NCBI GenBank assembly: GCA_028283855.1
Contig: JAPWJX010000003.1
Coordinates: 1,302,001-1,366,000, forward strand
Source of the DNA: Verrucomicrobium sp.
Lineage (GTDB): Bacteria > Verrucomicrobiota > Verrucomicrobiia > Methylacidiphilales > GAS474
Direction: 5' to 3'
Length of the DNA stretch: 64,000 nt
Shown here: piece after piece, positions 1 through 8,287 of the stretch
How the letters are laid out: every line of letters starts with the position of its first letter
Position numbering within the stretch: the first letter of the stretch is position 1
Notes under the pieces: model-generated
Databases searched by the model: none
Seen by the model: only the letters and a program-made list of their open reading frames with translations
Told to the model about the DNA's origin: nothing
Translations under genes and position numbers: made by a program

Positions 1-3
1 CGC

Positions 4-1956
4 GTGCGGGACTGGATGCGGGAGCAAGACGTGCTGGCCCGCCGCTGGCTCCACGGCCTGCCCGCGCGGCCCCGCCTGGAAAAGCGGCTCAAGGAATTGC
101 TCTACACCCCGGCCCTGACCGTGCCGGAAAAGGGGGGCGACACCTACTTCTACGAGCGGAAGGAAGCCCATCAGGAAAAATACGTCCAGGTCTGCCGCCA
201 GGGCCTGCACGGAGCGGAGCGCGTCCTTCTTGATCCCGCCGCCCTGAGCCCGGACGGCAGCGTCTCCCTGGGCGTCTGGGCGCCCAGCTACGACGGAAAG
301 TGGGTCGCCTACGCCCTCCGCCGCAACAACTCGGACGAGGCGACGCTCCATCTGCTCGACGTCGCCACGGGCCGCACGCGGGAGGGGGAGGAGATCGCGG
401 GGGCCAAATACGCCCACCCCTCCTGGACCCCTTCCGGCGACGGATTCTACTACACGCGCCTCCCCGTCGATCCCGCGATCCCCGTCGCCGACCGCCCGGG
501 CCGCGCGGAGATCCGCTTTCACAAGCTGGGCACCGATCCCGGGCAGGACCCGCTCATCCACCCGGCCACGGGCGATCCCAAGACCTTCCTGGGCGTCGAG
601 CTGGCGGAGGAGGGGCGCTGGCTCTTCGTCAGCGTCAGCCATGGCTGGAACAGCGTCGACCTTTTCTACCGCGACCTGGCCGATCCCAAGGGCGATTGGA
701 AAACGCTGGCCAAGGGCCTGCGCGGTCAGACCGGCGTCACCGCGTGGAGGGACGTCTTCTACATCCAGACGGCGGACGGCTCGCCTCATATGCGGGGCGC
801 GCTCTACCGCGTACCCGCCGCCCGGCCGGAGCGGAAGAACTGGGAATGCATCGTGCCGGAGGGGGAGGGGACACTCCACGCGGCCCAGCTCCTCGGCGGG
901 CGCTGGGTCCTGGCCTACGTGCGCGACGCGGCCAGCTACCTGGAATTGCGCGATCTGGACGGGAAGAATCCGCGCCCCGTCCCGCTCCCCGGCGTGGGGA
1001 GCTGCGGCGGCCTCTCCGGCCGCGCCGCCGATCCTGAGGTCTTCTACGGCTTCACCTCCTTCACCCAGCCGCTGGAGATCTTCCGCCTGGACGCCGCCAC
1101 CGGCGGGCAGGAGCTATGGGACCAGGTGCGGGCCCCCGTCGACGCCGCGCCCTATGAGGTGAGCCAGGTCTTCTTCCAATCCAAGGACGGCACGCGCGTC
1201 CCCATGTTCATCGTCCGGCGGAAGGACGCGCCGCGCGACGGGAGGCAGCCGCTCCTCTTGACCGGCTACGGAGGCTTCTCCGTCAGCATGGAGCCGGGCT
1301 TTTCCGCCAGCCTTTACGCGTGGCTGGAGGCGGGCGGCGCCTACGCCGTGCCGAACCTGCGCGGCGGGGGCGAATACGGGGAATCGTGGCACCAGGCGGG
1401 CATGGGCCGCCGGAAGCAGAACGTCTTCGACGATTTCATCGCCGCCGCCGAATACCTGGTGGCGGAAAAATACACCGCCCCGGACCGCCTGGCCATCCTG
1501 GGCGGGTCGAATGGCGGGCTCCTGGTCGGCGCGGCCCTGACCCAGCGGCCCGACCTCTACCGGGCCGTCGTCTGCGCCGTGCCCCTCCTGGACATGCTCC
1601 GCTATCCCCTCTTCGGCAGCGGCCGCACCTGGATCGAGGAATACGGCGATCCGCGCGACCCGCAGGACTACCAGGCCCTGCGCGCCTATTCCCCTTACCA
1701 CCACGTGAAACCGGGTACCGCCTATCCCGCCGTCCTGATGCTTTCCGCGGACAGCGACGACCGCGTCGACCCGATGCACGCGCGGAAGATGGTGGCCGCC
1801 CTTCAGGCGGACCAGGCGGGGCCCGCCCCGATCCTGCTGCGCATCGAGAAGAACGCGGGCCACGGCGGGGCCGACCTGGTCCGCTCCGCCGTCGAGCAGA
1901 AGGCCGACATGTACGCCTTCCTCTGCGCGGAGCTGGGGATCGACCCGAAGCGATGA
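4..1956 (+). CDS. Prolyl oligopeptidase (S9A family), 5'-truncated by window edge
   Basis: Serine peptidase that cleaves short peptides after proline. An N-terminal beta-propeller region (to about residue 390) is followed by an alpha/beta-hydrolase domain. The nucleophile motif GGSNGG puts the catalytic Ser near residue 502 as numbered here. The Asp lies in the DSDDRV stretch near 585 and the His in NAGHGG near 620, so the triad is complete. The reading frame is open at the left edge. The first visible residues correspond to a point some 20-40 residues into typical family members, so the true start is outside the window. Its stop overlaps the start of the peptide-binding lipoprotein gene (ATGA), implying coupled expression with a peptide importer. 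No signal peptide can be judged because the N-terminus is missing. Confidence 0.93.
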   Translation: MRDWMREQDVLARRWLHGLPARPRLEKRLKELLYTPALTVPEKGGDTYFYERKEAHQEKYVQVCRQGLHGAERVLLDPAALSPDGSVSLGVWAPSYDGKWVAYALRRNNSDEATLHLLDVATGRTREGEEIAGAKYAHPSWTPSGDGFYYTRLPVDPAIPVADRPGRAEIRFHKLGTDPGQDPLIHPATGDPKTFLGVELAEEGRWLFVSVSHGWNSVDLFYRDLADPKGDWKTLAKGLRGQTGVTAWRDVFYIQTADGSPHMRGALYRVPAARPERKNWECIVPEGEGTLHAAQLLGGRWVLAYVRDAASYLELRDLDGKNPRPVPLPGVGSCGGLSGRAADPEVFYGFTSFTQPLEIFRLDAATGGQELWDQVRAPVDAAPYEVSQVFFQSKDGTRVPMFIVRRKDAPRDGRQPLLLTGYGGFSVSMEPGFSASLYAWLEAGGAYAVPNLRGGGEYGESWHQAGMGRRKQNVFDDFIAAAEYLVAEKYTAPDRLAILGGSNGGLLVGAALTQRPDLYRAVVCAVPLLDMLRYPLFGSGRTWIEEYGDPRDPQDYQALRAYSPYHHVKPGTAYPAVLMLSADSDDRVDPMHARKMVAALQADQAGPAPILLRIEKNAGHGGADLVRSAVEQKADMYAFLCAELGIDPKR

Positions 1957-3584
1957 GGATCGCCGCCGTCATCCTGGGCGCGGCCCTCCTCCTGGCGGGC
2001 TGCAAGGGGCGGGAAACCCCCGTCCAGCGCGGCGACGGGGACGGCGTCCTCCTCCTGGGCAACGGCGGCGAGCCCTCCCAGCTCGATCCCCACCTCGTCA
2101 CCGGCCAGTCGGACGCGAACATCGACTTCACCCTCTTCGAGGGGCTCCTCACCGTCGACCCGCAGACCCTGGCTCCCGTGCCGGGCGTGGCGGAGCGGTG
2201 GGAGGTGACGCCGGACGGCCTCACCTACACCTTCCACCTGCGGCACGACGCCCGCTGGTCCAACGGCGATCCCGTCACCTCCGCCGACTTCCTCTACTCC
2301 TGCCGCCGGATCCTTTCCCCGGCCCTGGGCTCCGAGTACGCCTACATGCACTTCATGGTGAAGAACGCGGAGGCCTACAACGCCGGGAAGATCGCCGACT
2401 TTTCCCAGGTCGGCTACGAGGCGCCGGACCCCTACACCTTCCGCGTCCGGCTGGAGCATCCGGTGCCCTACTTCCCCTCCCTCATCACCCACCACACCTG
2501 GATCCCGGTCCACCGGGCGTGCATCGAGAAATTCGGCGCGATGGACGAGCGCGGCACCCGCTGGGTCCTGCCGGGAAACATGGTCGGCAACGGGCCCTTC
2601 CGCCTCAAGGCGTGGAAGGTCAACGAATTGGTCGAGGTGGAGAAGAACCCCTACTACTGGGACGCCGCGCGCGTCCGGCTCCGGGCCGTCCGCTTCCTCC
2701 CCTACGACGACGGCGACGCGGAGGAGCGGGCCTTCCGCTCCGGCCAGCTCCACGTCTCCGCCGTGCCGGTGGCGAAGCTCGACCTCTACCGGAAGAAGTA
2801 TCCCCAATACCTCCATGCCTTCCCGCAGATGGCCACCACCTTCCTGAAGGTCAACGTGACCAAGCCGCCCCTGGACAAGCCGGAAGTCCGCCGCGCCCTG
2901 GCCATGGCGATCGACCGGGAGTCCATCGTCCGCACCGTGCTGAAGGGGGATCAGGTCCCCGCCTTCCGGCTGACCCCGCCCGACATGGCGGGCTACACCG
3001 GCCGCGCCCATTTCGACGAGAGCGTGGCGGAGGCCCGCGCGTTGATGGCGAAGGCGGGCTATCCCGGCGGCAAGGGCTTCCCGCGGCTGGAGCTGCTCAT
3101 GCCCGGCGCGGGGGCGGGCGGCCTTTTGGCGGAGGCCATTCAGCAGATGTGGCGGAAGAACCTGGGCATCGACGTGGCGATCGTGAACCAGGAGGGGAAG
3201 GTCTACGAGGAATGGCTCCGCAACCTCAAATACCAGATCTGCTTCTACGGCTGGATCGGCGACTACGTCGACCCGAACACCTTCCTCGACATCTTCGTCA
3301 CCAACGGGGGGAACAACCAGACCGGCTGGGCCGATCCCGCCTACGACAAGGCGCTGGCCGAGGCCAACCGCACCCTCGACCCCGCCGCGCGGCGGGAGCT
3401 TTTGCAAAAGAGCGAGGCGATCCTCGTCTCCCAGATGCCGATGATCCCGCTCTTCTTCTCCGTGGGCCGCACCCTGTGGCGGCCCGACGTGAAGGGCTGG
3501 TATTCCAACGTCCTCGGCGCCCATCCCCTGAAATACGTCTGGCTCGACCCGGCCACCGCCGGTCCCGCCCGCATCGGCCACTGA
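1953..3584 (+). CDS. Peptide ABC transporter substrate-binding lipoprotein (OppA/DppA-like, SBP family 5)
   Basis: Extracytoplasmic oligopeptide/dipeptide-binding protein of 543 residues. It begins with a lipoprotein signal peptide ending in the lipobox LLAGC (Cys17). The mature part has the family hallmarks: an N-terminal GGEPSQLDPH segment, FEGLLTVDP, then a GLTYTFHLR block and a C-terminal domain with NQTGW and DPAARRELL stretches. The start at 1953 overlaps the stop of the upstream peptidase by four bases. The stop at 3584 lies one base before the permease gene. Context indicates a peptide uptake operon fed or followed by the oligopeptidase. Substrate length preference cannot be read from sequence. 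Confidence 0.93.
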   Translation: MRIAAVILGAALLLAGCKGRETPVQRGDGDGVLLLGNGGEPSQLDPHLVTGQSDANIDFTLFEGLLTVDPQTLAPVPGVAERWEVTPDGLTYTFHLRHDARWSNGDPVTSADFLYSCRRILSPALGSEYAYMHFMVKNAEAYNAGKIADFSQVGYEAPDPYTFRVRLEHPVPYFPSLITHHTWIPVHRACIEKFGAMDERGTRWVLPGNMVGNGPFRLKAWKVNELVEVEKNPYYWDAARVRLRAVRFLPYDDGDAEERAFRSGQLHVSAVPVAKLDLYRKKYPQYLHAFPQMATTFLKVNVTKPPLDKPEVRRALAMAIDRESIVRTVLKGDQVPAFRLTPPDMAGYTGRAHFDESVAEARALMAKAGYPGGKGFPRLELLMPGAGAGGLLAEAIQQMWRKNLGIDVAIVNQEGKVYEEWLRNLKYQICFYGWIGDYVDPNTFLDIFVTNGGNNQTGWADPAYDKALAEANRTLDPAARRELLQKSEAILVSQMPMIPLFFSVGRTLWRPDVKGWYSNVLGAHPLKYVWLDPATAGPARIGH

Positions 3585-3585
3585 C

Positions 3586-4515
3586 ATGACGCGCTACGTC
3601 TTCCGCCGCCTGCTTGAGATCGTGCCGGTCCTCTTCATCGTCGCCACGCTCACCTTCTTCCTCATCCACTTCGTGCCCGGCGGGCCGTTCTCCGCCGCGC
3701 AGAACCGGACCATCCCGAAGGAGGTCCTGGCCCACATCGAGCACCACTACGCCCTGGACCAGCCGGTCTGGAAGCAATACCTCCTCTACCTGGGCCACTT
3801 CCTGAAAGGGGACCTGGGCCCTTCCTACAAATACCCCACGCGCACGGTCAACGAGCTGATCGCCCAGGCCTTTCCCGTCTCCGCCGAGCTGGGATTGTGG
3901 GGCCTGGCGCTGGCCATCTTCCTGGGGCTCCCCATCGGCCTCCTTTCCGCGCTGCGGCCGAGCACCCGCTACGACTACGTTCCCATGGGCCTGGCCCTGC
4001 TGGGGATGAGCATCCCGGCCTTCGTCGTCGGGCCGCTCCTCATCGTCCTCTTCGCCATCGGGCTGGGGTGGCTCGACGCGGCGGGGTGGTATTCCTGGAG
4101 CGACCGTGTCCTCCCCGTCCTCACCCTGGGCATCGGCGGCGCGGCGGGCCTGGCGCGGTTGACGCGCAACAGCATGATGGAGGTCCTCTCCCAGGACTTC
4201 ATCCGCTCCGCGCGGGCGAAGGGGGCTTCCGAATGGGCCGTCGTCTTCCGCCACGCCCTGCCCAGCGGCATGACGCCCGTGCTGGCCGCCATGGGGCCGG
4301 TCCTGGCCGACGTCCTCACCGGCTCCTTCGCCGTCGAGATGATCTTCCAGATTCCCGGCCTGGGGCGGCTCTTCGTCAACGCCGCCTTCAACCGGGATTA
4401 CACCATGGTGATGGGCTCGACCCTCTTCTACGCCCTCCTGCTTCTCCTCTTCAATTTGGTCTTCGACCTGGTGCTCGTCGCCCTCAACCCCCGCCTGAAA
4501 AATGAGCAGCGGTAG
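3586..4515 (+). CDS. Peptide ABC transporter permease, OppB/DppB type
   Basis: Inner-membrane permease of 309 residues, the usual size for DppB/OppB. It opens with the typical MTRYVFRRLLEIVPVLF start and first membrane helix. The periplasmic PGGPF motif follows and later the cytoplasmic EAA-type loop (DFIRSARAKGASEWAVVFRHALP) that docks an ATPase. It pairs with the next gene to form the heterodimeric channel for the preceding binding protein. It overlaps the OppC-type gene by 14 bases. No ATPase genes (oppD/oppF) follow, so the transporter must borrow ATPases encoded elsewhere. Confidence 0.94.
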   Translation: MTRYVFRRLLEIVPVLFIVATLTFFLIHFVPGGPFSAAQNRTIPKEVLAHIEHHYALDQPVWKQYLLYLGHFLKGDLGPSYKYPTRTVNELIAQAFPVSAELGLWGLALAIFLGLPIGLLSALRPSTRYDYVPMGLALLGMSIPAFVVGPLLIVLFAIGLGWLDAAGWYSWSDRVLPVLTLGIGGAAGLARLTRNSMMEVLSQDFIRSARAKGASEWAVVFRHALPSGMTPVLAAMGPVLADVLTGSFAVEMIFQIPGLGRLFVNAAFNRDYTMVMGSTLFYALLLLLFNLVFDLVLVALNPRLKNEQR

Positions 4516-5362
4516 TCACCTGACCCCCTGGCAGCTCTTCCGCGTCCGCTTCCGGGCGAACCGGCTGGCGGTCGCCTCCCTCTGGTTCCTGGCGGCGATG
4601 CTCCTGCTGGTCGTCGTCGGCCCGTGGCTCTCCCCCTACACCTACGCGGTGAACGACCTGAAGCTCGGCGCGCACGGCCCCACCGTTCATCACTGGCTGG
4701 GGACCGACATGTTGGGGCGCGACCTGCTCGTGCGGCTCCTCTACGGCGGGCGGATTTCCTTCGCCGTGGCGGCCTTGGCGGCCTCCGTGGCGCTGGTGAT
4801 CGGCGTCGCCTACGGCGCGGTGGCAGGGTATTACGGCCGGTGGATCGACTCCGGCATGATGCGCGTGGTCGACATCCTCTCCATCCTGCCCTTCACCGTC
4901 TTCCTGATCCTGCTGCGGAGCTTCTTTGGGCGGGACTTCATCCTCCTCTTCGTCGCCATCGGCGGCGTCTCCTGGCTGACCATGGCGCGCATCGTCCGCG
5001 GGCAGGTGCAGGCGCTGCGGAACCAGGAATTCGTGGCGGCGGCGCGGAGCCTGGGGGCTTCTCCCTGGCGGATCGTCTCCCGCCATCTGATCCCCAACAC
5101 GCTGGGGCCGGTCATCGCCTACACGGCGCTGATGATCCCGTCGGTCATGATGGCGGAGGCGTTCTTAAGCTTTATCGGCCTGGGCGTGCAGCCGCCGATG
5201 AGTTCCTGGGGATCGCTGATCAACGCGGGCATCCACGGCATGGAGGAATACCCGTGGCTGATCGTCTTCCCCTGCGTGGCCTTCGCGGGGACGCTTCTGG
5301 CCTTCAACTTCCTGGGCGACGGCCTGCGGGACGCCCTTGATCCCCGCTCGTCCGGACGTTAG
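4502..5362 (+). CDS. Peptide ABC transporter permease, OppC/DppC type
   Basis: Second permease subunit, 286 residues. The N-terminal helix is followed by the periplasmic HWLGTDMLGRDLLVRLLYGGR motif region characteristic of DppC/OppC. The EAA loop NQEFVAAARSLGASPWRIVSRHLIPN is conserved, and the C-terminus has the LNFLGDGLRDALDPR-type ending. It starts inside the 3' end of the OppB-type gene. It is the last gene of the operon. Its stop codon overlaps the stop of a small gene on the opposite strand. Confidence 0.94.
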   Translation: MSSGSHLTPWQLFRVRFRANRLAVASLWFLAAMLLLVVVGPWLSPYTYAVNDLKLGAHGPTVHHWLGTDMLGRDLLVRLLYGGRISFAVAALAASVALVIGVAYGAVAGYYGRWIDSGMMRVVDILSILPFTVFLILLRSFFGRDFILLFVAIGGVSWLTMARIVRGQVQALRNQEFVAAARSLGASPWRIVSRHLIPNTLGPVIAYTALMIPSVMMAEAFLSFIGLGVQPPMSSWGSLINAGIHGMEEYPWLIVFPCVAFAGTLLAFNFLGDGLRDALDPRSSGR

Positions 5363-5592
5363 CGGACCGGGGCCTTGGAGTCGGGAGAGCCGGTGCGGCA
5401 AGGGGTGCCGCTGCGTTTGGCCTCTTCCAGGCCTTTCCCGGTGAGCTTGGGCGGGAAGTAAACGGGCTCGCCCGCGCAGGCGCGTTGCGCGTCAAACCGG
5501 GCGATGGCTTTTTCTCCCTGCCAGACGGCGGCGGCAAGGGCGGCGGATCCGGCGGTCACGGCGGTCCAAAGAAGGAGGTCGGTCTTTTTCAT
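5359..5592 (-). CDS. Small membrane-anchored protein, unknown function (two cysteines)
   Basis: I do not recognise this 77-residue protein. It starts MKKTD, has one hydrophobic segment at about residues 6-25 (anchor or signal), then a short polar domain with two cysteines (RACAGEP and GTPCRTG) that could pair outside the cytoplasm. It is the last of four closely spaced small genes read leftwards (6765 to 5359). Two of the others have a comparable layout: an N-terminal hydrophobic segment and a late Cys pair. It converges on the peptide permease gene with overlapping stop codons. Confidence 0.6.
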   Translation of the reverse strand: MKKTDLLLWTAVTAGSAALAAAVWQGEKAIARFDAQRACAGEPVYFPPKLTGKGLEEAKRSGTPCRTGSPDSKAPVR

Positions 5593-5612
5593 GGATGGGG
5601 TGGGATGCGGGA

Positions 5613-6008
5613 TTAACGTTGCGGGGCCGCGCCTTCCGGCGCGCGCCCGATGGTGACGGCGCCGCTGCGCTGGAGGGCCTTGAAGTCGTCCTTGCCCAGG
5701 GCCACGGTGCAGGTTTCCCCCTTGCTAAAGGAATGGCAGTTTAGAGCCAAGGGCTTCCCGGCGCTTTCGACGTGGAGCACGGGCTGCGTCCTGGCATCCC
5801 GGGCATCCAGGTAGGCGGCTCCCTTCGCCAAGCCGCCCAGCGTGGAGGCGCCGAGCGCGGTCACGGCCAGCAGGAGGGCGGGCATGCCGACGGCGGGATG
5901 GCGGTTGACTGCGTATTCGTCTAGGCACTGGCCGATGCTCCAGCCCTTTTCATGGCGCTGGGCGGAGAGGAAGCGGAAGGTTTCGGCTTGGTTCTTAAGG
6001 AAGCTCAT
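5613..6008 (-). CDS. Small membrane-anchored protein, unknown function
   Basis: Unrecognised 131-residue protein. The first ~35 residues are polar. A hydrophobic stretch (roughly 43-62, alanine/leucine/glycine rich) follows, then a C-terminal domain with two cysteines about eight residues apart (LNCHSFSKGETC) and a D-F-K-A-L segment. The topology suggests a single-pass protein with an exported C-terminal domain. Its start overlaps the end of the upstream 188-residue gene by 14 bases, indicating an operon. The C-terminal domain resembles that of the lone gene at 7874-8266 in layout; the similarity is by eye only. Confidence 0.62.
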   Translation of the reverse strand: MSFLKNQAETFRFLSAQRHEKGWSIGQCLDEYAVNRHPAVGMPALLLAVTALGASTLGGLAKGAAYLDARDARTQPVLHVESAGKPLALNCHSFSKGETCTVALGKDDFKALQRSGAVTIGRAPEGAAPQR

Positions 6009-6561
6009 AGGGATTGCGGGTGGGGGTGAGGCCTTGTTTTTCCAGGTAGGCCCGCGCGTCGGCCTGGGCGCGCGCGGCTCCTTGCAGATCTTCCCGCTCC
6101 AGTTCGAAGGAGCAGGTCCAGCCTTTCCGGGCCGGGGAGCAGGCGGCTTCGACCGGCATGTAGTATTCGATCTCCAGCGGGAAAGCGGGCTTGGCCAGGT
6201 CTTCCTTCACGAAAGGGGCGTATTCCCCGGTGTCGGCCACGTTGCGCCGGGAAACCGGGGCCGTGCAATGCTCCACGGTGCTGAGAGGAGCGGGATCGGG
6301 CGCGCAGGTGGCGGTCAGGGGAATGCGCGGGGCCGTGGTGGTCAGGTCGATTTTCCCGCCCCGGTCGGCGGCGTGCTCGCGGGCCAGGGTGGCGGCATCC
6401 TTCGGCGGCGGATCGGGGAGGCGTTGGAAGGTCGGTTCGGGCGCGGAGGACTTATGGAGCTCCGCGTCGATTCCCGGCAGGAGATGTTGCCGGGCGGCGA
6501 CGAGGCCGCCGACGCCGGAGGCCAGGGCGATGCCGAGAAGAAGGGCGGGCGGTTTCCGCAT
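5995..6561 (-). CDS. Exported or membrane-anchored protein, unknown function
   Basis: Unrecognised 188-residue protein. It starts MRKPPALLLGIAL with an N-terminal hydrophobic segment (about 5-22) that could be a signal anchor. A charged central region and a C-terminal domain with several cysteines follow (CAPDP, EHCTAP, ACSPARKGWTC). The closing pattern of cysteine, KGWTC and an acidic EDLQG segment parallels that of the downstream 131-residue protein, so the two may be distant paralogues. It sits between a 62-residue gene upstream and the 131-residue gene it overlaps. Confidence 0.62.
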   Translation of the reverse strand: MRKPPALLLGIALASGVGGLVAARQHLLPGIDAELHKSSAPEPTFQRLPDPPPKDAATLAREHAADRGGKIDLTTTAPRIPLTATCAPDPAPLSTVEHCTAPVSRRNVADTGEYAPFVKEDLAKPAFPLEIEYYMPVEAACSPARKGWTCSFELEREDLQGAARAQADARAYLEKQGLTPTRNPYELP

Positions 6562-6576
6562 GGCCTTCTCCTTGGC

Positions 6577-6765
6577 TCAAAGACGGCACGCGCTCAGGAT
6601 TTCCAGGCTGTGCAGACGGGATTCGGTCTTGCGGGCGTGGGCGGAGCGCTGCGCCTCGGTCATGCTGCCGGCTTCCAGCTTGGCCTTCGGGGTTTCCTTC
6701 GCGGAATCACGGGCCGTGCGAGCCACATTTGCCAGCGCCGACATGTAATCGAGGTAAGTTTCCAT
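6577..6765 (-). CDS. Small hypothetical protein (62 aa)
   Basis: Short unrecognised protein, polar and probably helical, with no membrane segment (METYLDYMSALANVAR at the start). It is the first gene of the leftward group of four small genes. There is no Shine-Dalgarno-like sequence before its ATG. Instead an AT-rich box (6770-6783) ends four bases upstream of the ATG, so either the transcript is nearly leaderless or translation starts at the second Met (residue 8). The same box occurs upstream of two other small genes in this window, which supports this being a real transcription unit. Confidence 0.5.
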   Translation of the reverse strand: METYLDYMSALANVARTARDSAKETPKAKLEAGSMTEAQRSAHARKTESRLHSLEILSACRL

Positions 6766-6769
6766 GCCC

Positions 6770-6783
6770 TATAATTCGGCTAT
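6770..6783 (-). promoter_or_regulatory. Conserved AT-rich upstream box, copy 1
   Basis: Read on the minus strand the box is ATAGCCGAATTATA, immediately upstream of the 62-residue gene. It matches 13 of 14 bases of the box at 28984-28997. Eleven bases are also identical at 8277-8287. All three lie ahead of small orphan genes. It may be a promoter core or an operator. Confidence 0.45.
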
Positions 6784-6806
6784 CCGAGGGGGAAATGCCC
6801 CGGAAA

Positions 6807-7823
6807 TCAGCTTTCCAGGGCGGCCCCGCGCTCCCGGTACCAGGCCACGAAGCGGTCGATGCCGGAGGAAAGGGGGGTGTTGGGGGAGAAGCCGGTGGCC
6901 TTTTCCAGGGCCTCGACGTCGGCGGCGGTGGCGGGGACGTCGCCCGGCTGCATGGGGAGGAAGCGGAGCTGGGCCGCTTTGCCGGTGGCCCGCTCGATCT
7001 CCGCGATGAAGGCGCGCAGGGCCACGGGGCTGTGGTTGCCGATGTTGTAGAGGCGGAAGGGGGCGCTGCTGGTGGCCGGATCGGGCCGGGCGGCGTCCCA
7101 GGCGGGATCGGGCGCGGCGGGCCGTTCCAGGGAGCGGCAGACGCCCTCCACGACGTCGTCGATGTAGGTGAAGTCCCGCTCCATCTTTCCCTCGTTGTAG
7201 ACCTCGATCGGTTCCCCCCGCAGGATGGAGCGGGTGAACTTGTAGTAGGCCATGTCCGGCCGTCCCCAGGGGCCGTAGACGGTGAAGAAGCGCAGCCCCG
7301 TGGTGGGGATGCGGTAGAGGTGGGAATAGGTGTGGGCCATCAGCTCGTTGGCCTTCTTCGTGGCGGCGTAAAGGGAAACGGGGTGGTCGACGGTTTCGCC
7401 GACGCGGAAGGGGAGGGTGCGGTTGAGGCCGTAGACGGAGCTGGAACTGGCGTAGACGAGGTGCCGGGCCTCCGTGCGGCGGGCGCCCTCCAGGACGGTG
7501 AGGAAGCCCTCGATGTTGCTCTGGGTATAGGCGTGGGGGTTTTCCAGGCTGTAGCGGACCCCGGCTTGCGCCGCCATGTGGGCGATGTGGGTGAACTTCT
7601 CCTTCGCGAAGAGGGCCGCCGTGGGCTCCTTCTCCGAAAGGTCGAGCTTTTGGAAGCGGAAGTTCTTGGGGAAGGGAAACTCGGCCAGCCGGGCCTCTTT
7701 CAGGCGCGGGTTGTAGTAATCGTTCAGGTTGTCGACGCCGACGACCTCATGCCCGGCCTGCGCCAGCTTGAGGGCGACGTGCGCGCCGACGAATCCCGCG
7801 GCGCCAGTGACGAGAGCCTTCAT
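6807..7823 (-). CDS. UDP-glucuronate 4-epimerase-like NAD-dependent epimerase
   Basis: Short-chain dehydrogenase/reductase of 338 residues that interconverts UDP-glucuronate and UDP-galacturonate (CapI-type assignment). It has an N-terminal NAD-binding TGAAGFVG glycine motif and the DNLNDYYNPRLKEARL segment typical of this subfamily. The catalytic YASSSSVYG serine block and the YAATKKANE Tyr/Lys pair are present, as is the RFFTVYGPWGRPDMA substrate loop. Length agrees with the family. It lies alone on the minus strand between two groups of small genes. Together with the UDP-xylose synthase at 25 kb and UDP-glucose pyrophosphorylase at 46 kb it points to acidic-sugar polysaccharide synthesis. 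Confidence 0.88.
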   Translation of the reverse strand: MKALVTGAAGFVGAHVALKLAQAGHEVVGVDNLNDYYNPRLKEARLAEFPFPKNFRFQKLDLSEKEPTAALFAKEKFTHIAHMAAQAGVRYSLENPHAYTQSNIEGFLTVLEGARRTEARHLVYASSSSVYGLNRTLPFRVGETVDHPVSLYAATKKANELMAHTYSHLYRIPTTGLRFFTVYGPWGRPDMAYYKFTRSILRGEPIEVYNEGKMERDFTYIDDVVEGVCRSLERPAAPDPAWDAARPDPATSSAPFRLYNIGNHSPVALRAFIAEIERATGKAAQLRFLPMQPGDVPATAADVEALEKATGFSPNTPLSSGIDRFVAWYRERGAALES

Positions 7824-7873
7824 GGGCTGACCATCGAAGCGCAGGGCCGCCCCGGGGTCAAAGGCAAATGCGG

Positions 7874-8266
7874 TTAGCGTTGCGGGAGGGAGTAGACCTG
7901 GGCGAACTGGCGGTCGATCCGGCTTCCGGCGTCGGCCCGGACGGCCTGGGCGAAGGCTTCCTTGGAAAACTTACCGCCCGCGCCGCAGTCCCGGCCTCCG
8001 TCGGCCAGGGGCGCGCAGCGCACGGTGACGTCGCCCTTGGGCGTGGAAACGGTGAGGGTCCCGGAGGCTAGCTGGGCCTGAGCGGCCTGATCCTTGACGG
8101 GGGCCAGGGCTTTGTCCAGAGCGGCGTCATGGCGCGTCCGTGCCCGGTTCTCCATTCCGGCAGTGATTCCTCCGGCGATGGAGACGCCGACCAGGAGGCC
8201 CGCGATGGCGTCGTTGAGGATGGTCCACTTGGTGCGGGTGGGTTCGGGGACGGGTTGGGTGCTCAT
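7874..8266 (-). CDS. Small membrane-anchored protein, unknown function
   Basis: Unrecognised protein of about 130 residues. The likely start is the ATG giving MSTQPVPEP; an in-frame TTG lies four codons upstream at 8278. A polar N-terminus precedes one glycine/alanine-rich hydrophobic segment (about residues 22-40). A helical charged stretch follows, then a C-terminal domain with two cysteines (VRCAPL, RDCGAG) and an FSKEAFAQA segment. The layout matches the 131-residue protein at 5613-6008. It stands alone, with the upstream box ATAGCCGAATT ten bases before the ATG. Confidence 0.6.
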   Translation of the reverse strand: MSTQPVPEPTRTKWTILNDAIAGLLVGVSIAGGITAGMENRARTRHDAALDKALAPVKDQAAQAQLASGTLTVSTPKGDVTVRCAPLADGGRDCGAGGKFSKEAFAQAVRADAGSRIDRQFAQVYSLPQR

Positions 8267-8276
8267 GGTTGTTGTC

Positions 8277-8287
8277 AATTCGGCTAT
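8277..8287 (-). promoter_or_regulatory. Conserved AT-rich upstream box, copy 2
   Basis: The minus-strand sequence ATAGCCGAATT sits ten bases upstream of the small gene at 8266. It is identical over 11 bases to the box at 6773-6783. It lies between this gene and the end of ubiD. Confidence 0.42.
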
